In this document: piece by piece, positions 50,721-62,203 of the stretch
How the letters are laid out: each line of letters begins with the position of its first letter
Position numbering within the stretch: the first letter of the stretch is position 1
DNA from: Saururus chinensis
Lineage: Eukaryota > Streptophyta > Magnoliopsida > Piperales > Saururaceae
Assembly (NCBI GenBank): GCA_035235625.1
Contig: CP141140.1
Coordinates: forward strand, 18,372,685 to 18,436,684
DNA: 64,000 nucleotides
Reading direction: 5' to 3'
Notes under the pieces: generated by a model
The model's input: the letters and a program-made list of their open reading frames with translations, nothing else
What the model was told of the DNA's origin: nothing
Database searches by the model: none
Program-made: the position numbers and the translations under genes

Positions 50721-51235
50721 GCGACGGCGGGAGGCCACTCCCCCCGGCCCCGGACGGCCCCAGCTCCGCCGTCCCGCTCCCTCTCTCTGCTGCCCTGTTT
50801 TGTCGCCCCACTGTGTTTCACTCCGTTCCGCCGCCGCCACGGGCCGGCACGGCCCGACCGGCCGGCCACAGCTCCGCCCTGGGCCGGCCACGGCGAGGAA
50901 CCCCTCCTCCCGGCCCGGTGGGCCTCCGTTCCGCCGCCCGTCCTCATTCCCCTCTCTGCCCTGTTTTTCCGCCGGCGAACTGTTTGGGTGATTTGGGGCC
51001 GCCGGCGGCGAGCTGCGGCCGATCGGACCTCTGTCCGGCACCGCCTTGCTCCGGCGACGGTGAGGAGCCCCTCCTCCCGGCCCGGTGGGCCTCCGTTCCG
51101 CCGCCCCACCCTCTTCCTCCCTCTGTGCACTGTTCCGCCGACGGACTGTTTGGGCAAACAGTGGCCGCCGGCGGTGATCTGCGGCCGATTCGGCCTTCCC
51201 CCAGTCCCGCCTTGCTCCGGCGAAGGCAGTGGACT
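50721..51235. repeat. GC-rich tandem array, unit about 167-170 bp, three diverged copies
   Basis: A block such as CCCCTCCTCCCGGCCCGGTG, followed by GGCCTCCGTTCCGCCGCC, starts near 50891 and again near 51058, with a weaker copy from about 50721. Long overlapping ORFs appear on both strands only because stop codons are rare in this GC-rich DNA. Confidence 0.7.
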
Positions 51236-52504
51236 ACACCTCCGTGCCCGATTCAGCCGCCGCCCTCATGGCCGCTCCGCCCTTACGGGTTTTCTCCGGT
51301 CGTCCCCTATTTTTGGCCTACGTCCATTTTGGACGTTGTGACTGACGTTATCAGTCGGACGCCGGATTTGATTTAGCGGACCGTAGTTTGGCTCCGCCCC
51401 AGCCCGGTGACACCAGTGGGCCACCCTCTGGGTTTTGTTCAGCCTTGCGGCCCGTAGCCGCAGCTAGTCTGCCTTACCGGCATGTGTGTCGTTGACCCTT
51501 CTTGCCCATTTTACGCCGTCGGTACCGGACGGCCTCGGGCAAGAATTTGTATGTCTTACCTTGACAAAAGGTGGACGAGTTCACCTGCTCAGGCCTTGGC
51601 CAGTGACGGCCTCATAGCCTTTGCTCGACCTTGAACCCTCCCCTTGCCCTATACCGTGCGAGATGCACAGCTGCCCGCCCCATGGGTATTGGTTGTGGGT
51701 GGCGATCGGCGATGTTGCCGCTTAGATTGGCTACAGCTAAGGGCCTTAGCCCTGTTGGCTTTTGTGGGCCATGAGTCGCCTCATTTCAGCCATCTCCCCC
51801 GCCCTTTGGGCCGCGTGCGCATGTGGCCACGCGTGTACTTCTGGGTTTAGGCGCCGCATTTGTGCCGCCTAACCATCGGTTGGCTTTGCCACCGAGTGGA
51901 GTTGACCACTAGAGCCGTCCTCCACCACCTCTCCTTTTGTTCTCGAGCGTTGCCCCACGCTCTCCGCCCGTATGTGGGCCTTTGTTGACCGAAATCGTCG
52001 TCGTTGGGTTCTGTCCACGGCCGATTTCGACGTCTTGTGTCCGGCTGTGCATGTTTTAGCCACCAGCCGATCTTCAGAGTGTACACCCTTGACATCTAAT
52101 CGTACCGCCACATATGTTGGCACGATATTTCTCCCGGCCGCCCTAGTGTGCCGCCGTGGATCGCGGGTTTTACCGCTTTGAGTTCTGAAACTCTGTTTGG
52201 CCGTGATCCTAAAACCCTCGGGACAGCAGCTCTCTCAGCCAGGCAACGGTTTTGACTGCCAACTCCGCCGCCGACGCCGCCACCGTCGTGTGCTCGCCAT
52301 CGAACATCATGATTACGAGGTAGGGGAGCTTTGAACTCGTAAATTCATGAAGCATGCTTTGAATGAGTAGCAGCATGCTAGGATTGTATGATTCCATGCT
52401 TGGATGTTAAGTAATGATCCGATTGCATGATGTGCGTGTGAGCATGATTGTATGGTATGATTGATATGCATGAGATGTATGCATGTTTTATGGATGTGGA
52501 TTAT

Positions 52505-52785
52505 GTATGCGCTGGCGATGGCTAGCAAATATGTCAGTATGCTATGTATGGGTTATGCACGTGCTAGTGATGGCTAGCGTGCATGTTTGAGGTATGTATG
52601 AATGTGTGTGTGCACGTGCTAGAGATGACTAGCGTGTACGTTTGATGTATGCATGTGCTAGTGACGGCTAGCGTGCATGTTTGATGTATGTGTGAATGTA
52701 TGCATATGCTAGTGATGGCTAGCGTGCATGTTTGACGTGTGGATGCATGTGCTAGTGATGGCTAGCGTGCATGTTTGTAAGTTAT
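52505..52785. repeat. Tandem array with GCTAGTGATGGCTAGCGTGC core, six copies (copy 1)
   Basis: The core recurs every 38-57 bp, separated by ATGTATG-rich spacers. The same array is present in copy 2 at about 57430-57700. Confidence 0.75.
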
Positions 52786-53542
52786 GTATGTATGACCGTA
52801 TGTGTATGTTATACGTATGTGTGAGACATACGTATGTATGATGGCACTTTGCCTATGCTTTGGATGTGCGTATGTGTTTGTGGGCAGAGGTATGGGCGAT
52901 GGACAGTAAGAGGTGACAGAAGCTCTGTCTGAATTTGGATGCGGTTGTGTAAGCGTATGACAGAGGATATGAGTATGACGGGCAAGGATTAGAATGGATC
53001 AGTTTGGGGTGGATTATATGTTGGGCCTTTGTCAGACAGTAAGAGTGTTCATAATTGTACAAGCATAACGTACAGATTATGAAGTGAAAAGTAAGTATAA
53101 TAAGTGAGATATAAGTAAGAGGGCGACAACTGGGTTGGGTCTGAGGAGCGTTATTTGAGGATGTTAGTGTAAGAGGTTTTGGCCATAAGATGGATGGCGA
53201 AGTGTAAGACTGTAAGGGTTTGTTGTACGGTGAGTTTTGTCCATGATGTGGACGGGTAAGTGAAGTCTGCTGCCTTGACGAACTGGGGTTTCAATCGGGC
53301 TCAGCTTCGGTGTGACCAGTCGAGGACTGTGAGTTTGTGTGGCATAATTGTACCGCATAATATACTTAATTCAAACTGGAATTATAAGCACAGCTAATGA
53401 TAGCGTTGTGAGTTTGAGACCTGAGGGTTCGACGGATTAAGTTCCGTGTTTGAGCTGGCCGCTGATGAGTTGGCCGAGCGCTTATCATGTCTTGCCATGG
53501 TGTTTATCCTGCGGGATGTTGTCTGTGTGCTATGTAGAGCAC

Positions 53543-53765
53543 CAGACGTCTGATGCTCTGCTGAGAGCGATGTTTCTGATTTGGTCTGCGTGCTGTATAA
53601 GCCCAGACGTTTGATGCTCTGTTGAGAGCGATGTACGTTTCTGACTTTGTCTGCGTGCTGTATGAAGCCCAGACGTCTGATGCTCTGCTGAGAGCGACGT
53701 ATGTTTCTGATTTGGTCTGTGTGCTGTGTATGCCCAGACGTTTGATGCTCTGTTGAGAGCGTTGT
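53543..53765. repeat. Tandem array, unit about 61-63 bp, four copies (copy 1)
   Basis: Each unit has CAGACGTCTGATGCTCTG, then CTGAGAGCGA and TTCTGATTTGGTCTG. Copy 2 has the same four units at 58467-58690. Confidence 0.8.
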
Positions 53766-53840
53766 ATGATTCTGCCCAAGAGTGGCACTGTATGTTTCTG
53801 CCCAAGTGGCACTGTATGTTTTCTGCCCAAGAGTGGCAAT

Positions 53841-54090
53841 GGCACTATAAGACCCATTATGGTGGGCAATTCTCTGGCACTATAAGACCCACTATGGTGG
53901 GCAATTCTCTGGTACTATAAGACCCATTATGGTGGGCAATTCTCTGGCACTATAAGACCCATTATGGTGGGCGATTCTATGGCACTATAAGACCCATTAT
54001 GGTGGGCGATTCTATGGTACTATAAGACCCATTATGGTGGGCGATTCTATGGCACTATAAGACCCACTATGGTGGGCAACTGTATGACCC
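53841..54090. repeat. Tandem array, unit 35 bp, seven copies (copy 1)
   Basis: The unit is GGCACTATAAGACCCATTAT followed by GGTGGGCAATTCTCT. Copy 2 has only four units at 58766-58905. Confidence 0.85.
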
Positions 54091-54704
54091 CTTATGTGTG
54101 GGTGTTTATGTTTGCGCGCTCAGGTAAGTAGTATCATGGATCTACTCTTACCTGTTTGATCCAGTGCCCCATGAGCATTGGTGTGCCTTACCTTCGGAAA
54201 AGTCCATGGCGTCTAGTCACTCCCCGGAGGTTAAGGTGTTGCCCCAGTGGCATTCTTTTCCATTTCGACGCTGGAGCTTATTAGTGGTAATGAGCTTTAG
54301 TGGTCGTTGATATGTGTACGATTATGAGTACGACTGTATGAGTGTGAGTACGACTGTATGTGTATGAGCAGGACTGTAAGCGTATGAGTATGAGTAAGAC
54401 TGTAAGCGTATGAGTATGAGTACGATTGTGAGAATATGGTTCTGAGTAAGACAGTAAGTATGATTTTGTGCAGACTGTACGAGTAAGGTCGTACGAGTCT
54501 GATTGTACGAGTAAGGTCGTACATGTATGGGTAAGCTGTATGAGTGAGCATACGATTGTACGAGTAAGATCGTACAAGTATGCGTATGTTATATGAGTAT
54601 GCGTACGGTGGTACGAGTAAGTTTGTATGACCCTGGATAAGGGTATTGGAGTAAGTTTGTGTGACCCTGGATAAGGGTGTTTGTGTAAGTTGATTGGATT
54701 GTAT

Positions 54705-54788
54705 GATTTTGGCACGATGGTGCCTTTGGTATGATTTTGGCACGATGGTGCCTTCGATATGTCTGTGGCATGATGGTGCCTTTGATAT
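54705..54788. repeat. Tandem array, unit 28 bp, three copies (copy 1)
   Basis: The unit is GATTTTGGCACGATGGTGCC followed by TTTGGTAT. Copy 2 has five units at 59537-59676. Each unit contains the small palindrome GGCAC..GGTGCC. Confidence 0.85.
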
Positions 54789-57429
54789 GACCGTTTGTGT
54801 ATGTGCACGATATGATTATGATATGCTTCTGCTTCATGTTTGAGTTGCATGACGCATGGATTTATGAACTTATGGAGTTCACCGTTTGGGATTTCCCCTA
54901 CTGGGTATTTTCCTACTGAGTATGAAAATACTCACCCTACTATTTTTAGCCCCGTTATACGGGAGGTTTTGCAGGTTGTGCGGAGAGCTCCTGGTGATTG
55001 ACGCTCGTTTCAGTGGTGGATTGATTCCCGTTGACTCAGGTATCAGCTTGACTCTCTGCGAGTTTATTTGTGCCACGATCTCCTGTATTGGGTGAGATGA
55101 GACATCATGATGTTTATTCTGGACTTTTGTTTGGATCAGAATGTGGACTGTTAGGGGACTTGTACTCAGGGATGCCCGGGAGAGTGATTTGTATTTAAAA
55201 GTCTATGATCATAGCAGAATTTATTCGTACGTGTGTTTTCGAGTAGCGCCTGAGGATATTTGATTTGACAGTACGATGTTTAACCGTATGATGTTTTAAA
55301 TCATAAACAAGTTTTGATTTTATCGTTTTGACTCCGATTTATAGAAAGAAAAAAAAAATTTCTATGAGTTTTAAGAAAAAGGGATGAAAAATCTCGGGCG
55401 TTACAGGGGGAAACTTTTTTTAAATTTTTTTTGCAATAATATTTGTTTGTTGCAAATAAAAATATTTTTTAAATTTTTTTTAATAATTTTTAAAATTTTG
55501 CAACAATTATTTTTTGTCAAGAACTAAAAATATTGTAAAAAATATTAAATAATTTATTTTTGTAAGGTCCCTGATTTTTCTACGATTTTCTGGGATTTTT
55601 CTGCCATTTTTCTGGTCATTTTCGGCAGGAAAATGTGACGTTTCAGCGTATGGGTATTTGTGTCTTTTCCCCATATTTATACCCGTAGAGTCGGGTGTGG
55701 GGCTTAGTCGCGGGCCACAGGCCTCGCTGCGCACTTACGGCGCGAAGTTTGGAGCTATAGCGCGTAACCAGTGAGTTAATGCGCATTGGGGACATGGATG
55801 TAAAAATTAAAAAGATTTAAGTATATATATGAAATCCATTTCATCGGTTTCACAGAACCGACATTCCATAAGTTTTTTTTTGACGTCCAGTGGTTTTTGG
55901 AGAAACCCGAGGGCATATCCGGTCGCTCCGTTCTCCCTCCTCCGTCGTCGGATTCCTTCGATTCTTGTCAGGATCCGCTTTGCCTCACCGCCACGAGTCC
56001 GTAGGTACCGGCCATGACCGCCGCCACGGCCTCTTCGCTCCTCCACGAGGTACCGAACCTTTTTTCGGGTTTTTCTCTCCTTCAATCCCGTTTTTGCACT
56101 ATGGGTGTACGATTTTGACATCGTTTGCGGCCGCTCTCAACTAGACTTATGTTTAGTTGGCCGCTAGGAACCCATAGACACTGGCTGGAGCCGCCGCCAT
56201 GCTTTCTTCGCTCCGTGGTGAGCTACCGATCTTTTGGTCGGGTTTTTGTTACTATTCACATCTCACTGTCCGTGGGATGTTTTGGACGCCGGTGTGTTTC
56301 CGGTCATCGTCCGGCCATCGGATGGACTCTGTCCAGCCTACCTCGACCCAGTGTCGGTAGGGGGTTGCCGTTTCCGACCCCGCCTCGCCCCTATTGCCTT
56401 GCTCCGCCCGATTAGACGCTTTGGGTGCGTCTCGGGTCGTTGCCATTGGCGAGTTATGGGCCATTTGGCCGTTGTGGGCTCTGCCCCGGCTCGGCGACAG
56501 TGAGGGTCAGCCCCACTTGGCCCGATTATATACTCCGCCCGGAATGGGCTGCTTGTCATGGCCTTATACCGTTCGAGATGCATAGCCGCCCGCACCATGG
56601 GTATTGGTTGTGGGTGGCGATCGGCGATGTCGCCGCTTTGATTGGCCACAGTTAAGGGCCTTAGCCCTGTTGGCTTTTGTGGGCCTTGGGTCGCCCCCTT
56701 TCAGCCCTTTCCCCCGCCCTTTGGGCCGCGTGTGCATGTGGCCACGCGTGTACTTCTGGGTTTAGGCGCCGCATTCGTGCCGCCTAACCATCGGTTGGCT
56801 TTGCCACCGAGTGGAGTTGACCACTAGAGCTGTCCTCCACCTCTCCTTTGGTTCTCGAGCGTTGCCCCACGCTCTCCGCCCGTATGTGGGCCTTTGTTGA
56901 CCGAAATCGTCGCCGTTGGGTGCTGTCCACGGCCGATTTCAACGTCTTTGTGGCCGGCTGAGCACGTTTTAGCCACCGGCTGATTTTCAGTGTACACCAT
57001 CGACTTCGGGTTGCACCGCCACTTAGGTTGGCATGAGATTTCTCCCGGCCGCCCTGGTGTGCCGCCGTGGATCGCGGGTTTTACCGCTTTGAGATCTGAC
57101 ACTCTGTTTGGCCGTGATAGTTCCGGCGCATCCAAAAATCCTCGGGACAGCAGCTCTCTCAGCTAGGCAACGGTTTGACCGCCAACTCTGCCGCCGACGC
57201 CGCCACCGTCGTGTGCTCGCCATCGAACGTCATGATTACGAGGTAGGGGAGCTTTGAACTCGTAAATTCATGAAGCATGCTTTAAATGAGTAGCAGCATG
57301 CTAGGATTGTATGATTCCATGCTTGGATGTTAAGTAACGATCCGATTGCATGAGGTGCGTGTAAGCATGATTGTATGGTATGATTGATATGCATGAGATG
57401 TATGCATGTTTTATGGATGTGGATTATGT

Positions 57430-57700
57430 ATGCGCTGGCGATGGCTAGCAAATATGTCAGTATGCTATGTATGGGTTATGCACGTGCTAGTGATGGCTAG
57501 CGTGCATGTTTGAAGTATGTATGAATATGTGTGTGCACGTGCTAGAGATGACTAGCGTGTACGTTTGATGTATGCATGTGCTAGTGATGGCTAGCGTGCA
57601 TGTTTGATGTATGTGTGAATGTATGCATATGCTAGTGATGGCTAGCGTGCACGTTTGACGTGTGTATGCATGTGCTAGTGATGGCTAGAATGCATGTTTG
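57430..57700. repeat. Tandem array with GCTAGTGATGGCTAGCGTGC core (copy 2)
   Basis: Counterpart of the array at 52505-52785, with the same number and order of units and few substitutions. Confidence 0.75.
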
Positions 57701-58466
57701 TAAGTTATGTATGTATGACCGTATGTGTATGTTGTACGTATGTGTGAGACATACGTGTGTATGATGGCATTTTGCCTATGCTTTGGATATGTGTAAGTGT
57801 TGTGGGCAAAAGTATGGGCGATGGACAGTAAGAGGTGACAGAAGCTCTGTTTGAATTTGGATGCAGTTGTGTAAGCGTATGGCAGAGGATAAGAGTATGA
57901 CGGGTAAGGATTAGAATGGATCGGTTTGGGCTGGATTGTATGTTGGACGTTTGTCAGACAGTAAGAGTGTTCATAATTGTACAAGCATAACGTACATATT
58001 ATGAAGTGAAAAATAAGTATAATAAGTGAGATATAAGTAAGAGGGCGACAACTGGGTTGGCTCTGAGGAGCGTTATTTGAGGATGTCAGTGTAAGAGGTT
58101 TTGGCCATAAGATGGATGGCGAAGTGTAAGACTGTAAGGGTTTGTTGTACGGTGAGTTTTGTCCATGATGTGGACGGGTAAGTGAAGTCTGCTGCCCTAA
58201 CGAACTTGGGTTTCGGATCGGGCTCAGCTTCAGTTTGACCAGTCGAGGACTGTGAGTTTGTGTGGCATAATTGTACCGCATAATATACTTAATTCAAACT
58301 GGAATTATAAGCACAGCTAATGATAGCGTTGTGAGTTTGAGACCTGAGGGTTCGACGGATTAAGTTCCGTGTTTGTGCTGGCCGCTGATGAGTTGGCCGA
58401 GCATTTATCATGTCTTGCCATGGTGTTTATCCTGCGGGATGTTGTCTGTGTGCTATGTAGAGCACC

Positions 58467-58690
58467 GGACGTCTGATGCTCTGCTGAGAGCGACGTTTCT
58501 GATTTTGGTCTGCGTGCTGTATAAGCCCAGACGTTTGATGCTCTGTTGAGAGCGATGTACGTTTCTGACTTTGTCTGCGTGCTGTATGAAGCCCAGACGT
58601 CTGATGCTCTGCTGAGAGCGACGTATGTTTCTGATTTGGTCTGTGTGCCGTGTAAGCCCGGACGTTTGATGCTCTGTTGAGGGCGTAGTA
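58467..58690. repeat. Tandem array, unit about 61-63 bp, four copies (copy 2)
   Basis: Counterpart of 53543-53765. Confidence 0.8.
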
Positions 58691-58765
58691 TGTTTCCGCC
58701 CAAGGGTGGCAGGAGATGTTTCTGCCCAAGTGGCACTGTATGTTTTCTGCCCAAGAGTGGCAATG

Positions 58766-58905
58766 GCACTATAAGACCCATTATGGTGGGCGATTCTATG
58801 GCACTATAAGACCCATTATGGTGGGCAATTCTCTGGCACTATAAGACCCATTATGGTGGGTAATTCTATGGCACTATAAGACCCATTATGGTGGGCAACT
58901 GTATG
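58766..58905. repeat. Tandem array, unit 35 bp, four copies (copy 2)
   Basis: Counterpart of 53841-54090, with three fewer units. Confidence 0.85.
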
Positions 58906-59536
58906 ACCCCTTATGTGTGGGTGTTTATGTTTGCGCGCTCAGGTAAGTAGTATCATGGATCTACTCTTACCTGTTTGATCCAGTGCCCCATGAGCATTGG
59001 TGTGCCTTACCTTCGGAAAAGTCCATGGCGTCTAGTCACTCCCCGGAGGTTAAGGTGTTGCCCCAGTGGCATTCTTTTCCATTTCGACGCTGGAGCTTAT
59101 TAGTTGTAATGAGCTTCAGTGGTCGTTGATATGTGTACGATTATGAGTACGACTGTATGAGTGTGAGCAGGACTGTAAGTGTATGAGTATAAGCAGGACT
59201 GTAAGCGTATGAGTATGAGTAAGACTGTAAGCGTATGAGTATGAGTAAGACTGTAAGCGTATGAGTATGAGCACGACTGTAAGAGTATGAGTACGATTGT
59301 GAGAATATGGTTCTGAGTAAGACAATAAGTATGATTTTGTGCGGTACGAGTAAGGTCGTACGAGTCCGATTGTACGAGTAAGGTCGTACATGTATGGGTA
59401 AGTCAGATGAGTGAGCATACGATTGTACGAGTAAGATCGTACAAGTATGCGTATGTTGTATGAGTATGCGTACGGTGGTACGAGTAAATTGTATGACCCT
59501 GGATAAGGGTGTTTGTGTAAGTTGTTTGGATAGTAT

Positions 59537-59676
59537 GATTTTGGCACGATGGTGCCTTTGGTATGATTCTGGCACGATGGTGCCTTCGGTATGATTCTGG
59601 CACGATGATGCCTTGATATGATTTTGGCACGGTGGTGCATTTGGTATGTCTTTGGCATGATAGTGCATTTAGTATG
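59537..59676. repeat. Tandem array, unit 28 bp, five copies (copy 2)
   Basis: Counterpart of 54705-54788, with two more units. Confidence 0.85.
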
Positions 59677-60307
59677 ATCGTATGCGTATGTGCACGATAT
59701 GATTATGATATGCTTCTGCTTCATGTTTGAGTTGCATGACGCATGGATTTATGAACTTATGGAGTTCACCGTTTGGGATTTCCCCTACTGGGTATTTTCC
59801 TACTGAGTATGAAAATACTCACCCTACTATTTTTAGCCCCGTTGTACGGGAGGTTTTGCAGGTTGTGCGGAGAGCTCCTGGTGATGGACGCTCGTTTCAA
59901 CGGTGGATTGATTCCCGTTGACTCAGGTATCTGCTTTACTCACTGCGAGTATTTTGTGTCACGATCTCCTGTATTGAGTGAGATGAGACTTTAAGATGTT
60001 TTATTCTGGACTTTCATTTGGATCAGTTAGTGGACTGTTAGGGGACTTGTACTCAGGGATGCCCGGGAGAGTGATTTGTATTTAAAAGTCTATGATCATA
60101 GCAAATTTATTCGTACGTGTGTTTTCGAGTAGCGCCTGATGATATTTGCTTTGGTCGTACGATGATTGACCGTATGTGGATGTTTTAAATTATAAACTGT
60201 TTTATCAGGTTTTGGTTTCGTCATTTTTCCTCCGATTTACAGACGTTATATTGAAAAAATTTTCCGTGAATTTTAAGGGAAATGTGTGAAAAATCTCGGG
60301 CGTTACA

Positions 60308-61142
60308 ATTTTAAATAATAATTTAAAAAATTATTTAATAATTTGGACCATATTCGTAAAGTGGTGTTGTTTTTTATCACGCAGGCGCCAGCTAAACAAC
60401 TAGTGTCTACGTATTTTTTTAAAAAAAAAATTCTAATTTTGTCATTTGGAATGACAAAATTAGTACAACAATTTTCTTCCCTCTATTTACTCTCTCTCTC
60501 TCCTCTTTCTCTCTTCACTCTCTCTCATCTTTCTTACTCCATTCTCTTTCCTCTCACTCTCTCTCTCCACTCTCTCTTCTCTTCTCTTTCTCTCTCTATT
60601 CACTCTTTCATCTTTGTCTCTCTACTCTCTCTCTCTTCACTATATCTCCTCTTTCTTTCTCTCCACTCTCTCTCTTCTTTCTCTCTCTATTCACTCTTTC
60701 AAAGAGGAGAGAGAGTTAATAGAGAAAAAGAAGAAAGAGAGTAAAGAGAGAGAGTGTGTGTGTGAAGAGAGAGAAGAGAGAAAGAGGAGAGAACAAGAGA
60801 AAAAGAGGAGAGAGAAAAAGAGGAGAGAGAGAGAATAAATAGAGGGAAGAGAATTATTGTACTGATTTTCGTCCTTGAAATCAGTACACTGTATTGATTT
60901 CAATATTTCGTCCTTTGGAAGGACGAAATCAGTACAATGGTATTGATTTCGTCCTTTTAATATACATCATTTATTTCGTCCTTTAAAAGGATGACATCAT
61001 AAAAAACATTAAAAAAAACCACATATACACCAGCTGCTTGGCTGGAACCTGCATAGCAAAAAATAACACCACTTTAAAAAATATTTTTCAAAATAGTCTA
61101 AATTGATAAATAATTTTTTTAATTATTATTTAAATAATATTT
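60308..61142. repeat. Fold-back (long inverted repeat) with CT/GA core
   Basis: The left arm reads AAAGTGGTGTTGTTTTTTAT (about 60358) and CCAGCTAAACAACTAGTGTC. The minus strand of the right arm reads AAAGTGGTGTTATTTTTTGC (ending about 61074) and CCAGCCAAGCAGCTGGTGTA. AT-rich outer arms also pair (AAATAATAATT..). The centre is a pyrimidine tract (60478-60700) running into a purine tract (60701-60855), with a perfect axis CTCTTTC/AAAGAG at 60695-60706. The right arm holds extra smaller hairpins built from GTACTGATTTCGTCCTT and its inverse (60860-61000), which are not all present on the left. Confidence 0.75.
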
Positions 61143-61985
61143 CCTTTATTTTTGCAACAATATTTGTTCGTCTCAAATGATATGCAATTGCAACAAAAAA
61201 ATTTATTGCTAAATCACATTATTTTATTACAAAAATAATTATTAAAAATAATATAAATTTGCTTTTGTTATAAAAATATATTGTTAAAAAAATTTAAAAT
61301 ATATAATTTTGTATTTGCGACTAAATGGATTTGATGCAAAAAAAACCTTTATAAATTATACACGTGTATATTTACGACAAAAATTAATCATCCTAAAAGG
61401 ACAAAATATATTAGTCACAAACAACTTTTGTTGCAATATATGTTTCTAATAAATTGTATCATGTAATTGGAATAAATAATTATATCTCAAAAGTGTATAC
61501 ATGACTATTTGGAATGAATATATTTAGTGCTAAAAAAAGATCCCAAGATAGCTGGGTGTATCATCATAGGTTGCTCTCTCTTTGTTTCCTATTATGTTGA
61601 ATAAATGATCAAAATGTGCAGGAAGTTACTTAGACCCCTTTACATATAATTTAAACAAAAACCATATTAAGTTTCAAATAGCGAAGAAGTTCAGGGCAGA
61701 AATTATGTTTTTTCACTAAAGGAAGAAATTACTCAATTTTTTTAAATAGCTAAGGCCGAATAGATGTGTGCCCAATGTTCCATTAGGACCAAGGTTTTGA
61801 ATTTTTCTATAAAATAATGTAGACATACATGATCAATAATTAAGAATGACATAGAAGTTGGTAAAGATATAGGCAAGGATTTATTGTCATCGGATGAACT
61901 GGTATTTTCTGAAATGGTTTCTGAATCTGTTATGCAAAAATTATTACAATCTTTTACTTAATATTAAATTAGATTTTAATTCTAC
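61143..61985. other. AT-rich DNA, possible outer part of the CACTA-like host
   Basis: Contains scattered TTGCAACAA-like strings up to about 61450. Nothing coding is recognised. Confidence 0.4.
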
Positions 61986-62203
61986 ATACTGAGTATAAAC
62001 ATACTCACCTACCCTCAAACTCTGTAGGTAGTAAAACTAACCCGGAGGTGTCAACCGAAGAATTATCTATTTAGTTTCTTTTAAATATTTTCAATCTCTG
62101 TAATATTATGATTTTTATGAAAGGCTTGGCCTATATTTTGTAATCTGACTGCTTTACATACAGTGTATTCTGGACTAGGTCCTAATTTACTACTACGTTA
62201 TAT
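61986..62203 (-). mobile_element. LTR fragment related to the giant LTRs
   Basis: TACTGAGTATAAACATACTC plus ACCTACC resembles the TACTGAGTATGAAAATACTC plus ACCCTAC block of the giant LTRs. Further right, GTGTATTCTGGACT matches their TTTTATTCTGGACTTT block at a similar distance. The rest is decayed and no end or target duplication is visible. Confidence 0.4.

Larger units (their letters stand above)
50213..55405 (-). mobile_element. Giant solo LTR, copy 1 (5193 bp)
   Basis: It begins TGTAAGGTCCC and ends GGGCGTTACA, with flanking GGGGG on both sides (50208-50212 and 55406-55410), a 5-bp target duplication. On the minus strand it reads TGTAACGCCC...GGGACCTTACA, the form usual for Tekay/Del-like Ty3 LTRs, so it is taken as minus-oriented. 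No direct repeat of its own ends, primer-binding site or polyprotein is inside, so it is a single LTR. The interior is mainly tandem arrays. It shares both ends and its last two thirds with copy 2 at 55561, but a segment at about 50455-51645 is different. Confidence 0.8.
55561..60307 (-). mobile_element. Giant solo LTR, copy 2 (4747 bp)
   Basis: It has the same ends as copy 1 (TGTAAGGTCCC and GGGCGTTACA) and its own perfect 5-bp target duplication ATTTT (55556-55560 and 60308-60312). The first 240 bp and everything from about 56562 to the end align closely with copy 1; the segment 55801-56561 does not. No internal coding region or primer-binding site is present. It lies 155 bp from copy 1 in the same orientation. 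Confidence 0.8.
49959..61530. mobile_element. Possible CACTA-type element that hosts the giant LTRs
   Basis: The left end CACTACAATAAAAATG resembles the CACTACAAGAAAA terminus of plant CACTA elements. Inside, outside the LTRs, many TTGCAACAA / TTTGTTGCAA strings in both orientations look like subterminal repeats (49985-50205, 55410-55560, 61143-61450). No matching TAGTG end with a 3-bp duplication was found; TTTAGTG near 61527 is only a weak candidate. No transposase is seen. The right border is a guess. Confidence 0.35.

Noticed and set aside
50507..51157. 216-codon minus-strand ORF and 222-codon plus-strand ORF in GC-rich DNA
   Set aside because: Both strands are open because stop codons are rare in this composition. 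The sequence is a 167-bp tandem array, and copy 2 of the LTR has unrelated sequence here.
54281..54850. Long minus-strand ORFs in both giant LTRs (also 59116-59724 and 57685-58281), about 190-200 codons, similar between copies
   Set aside because: They run through short tandem repeats, give Tyr/Ser/His-rich repetitive translations with no domain, and their similarity follows from the copies being the same LTR. Stops and frames differ between copies.
50213..60307. The two giant copies as the 5' and 3' LTRs of one element
   Set aside because: Each has its own 5-bp duplication (GGGGG and ATTTT), and the 155 bp between them has no primer-binding site or polypurine tract and matches the AT-rich host sequence.
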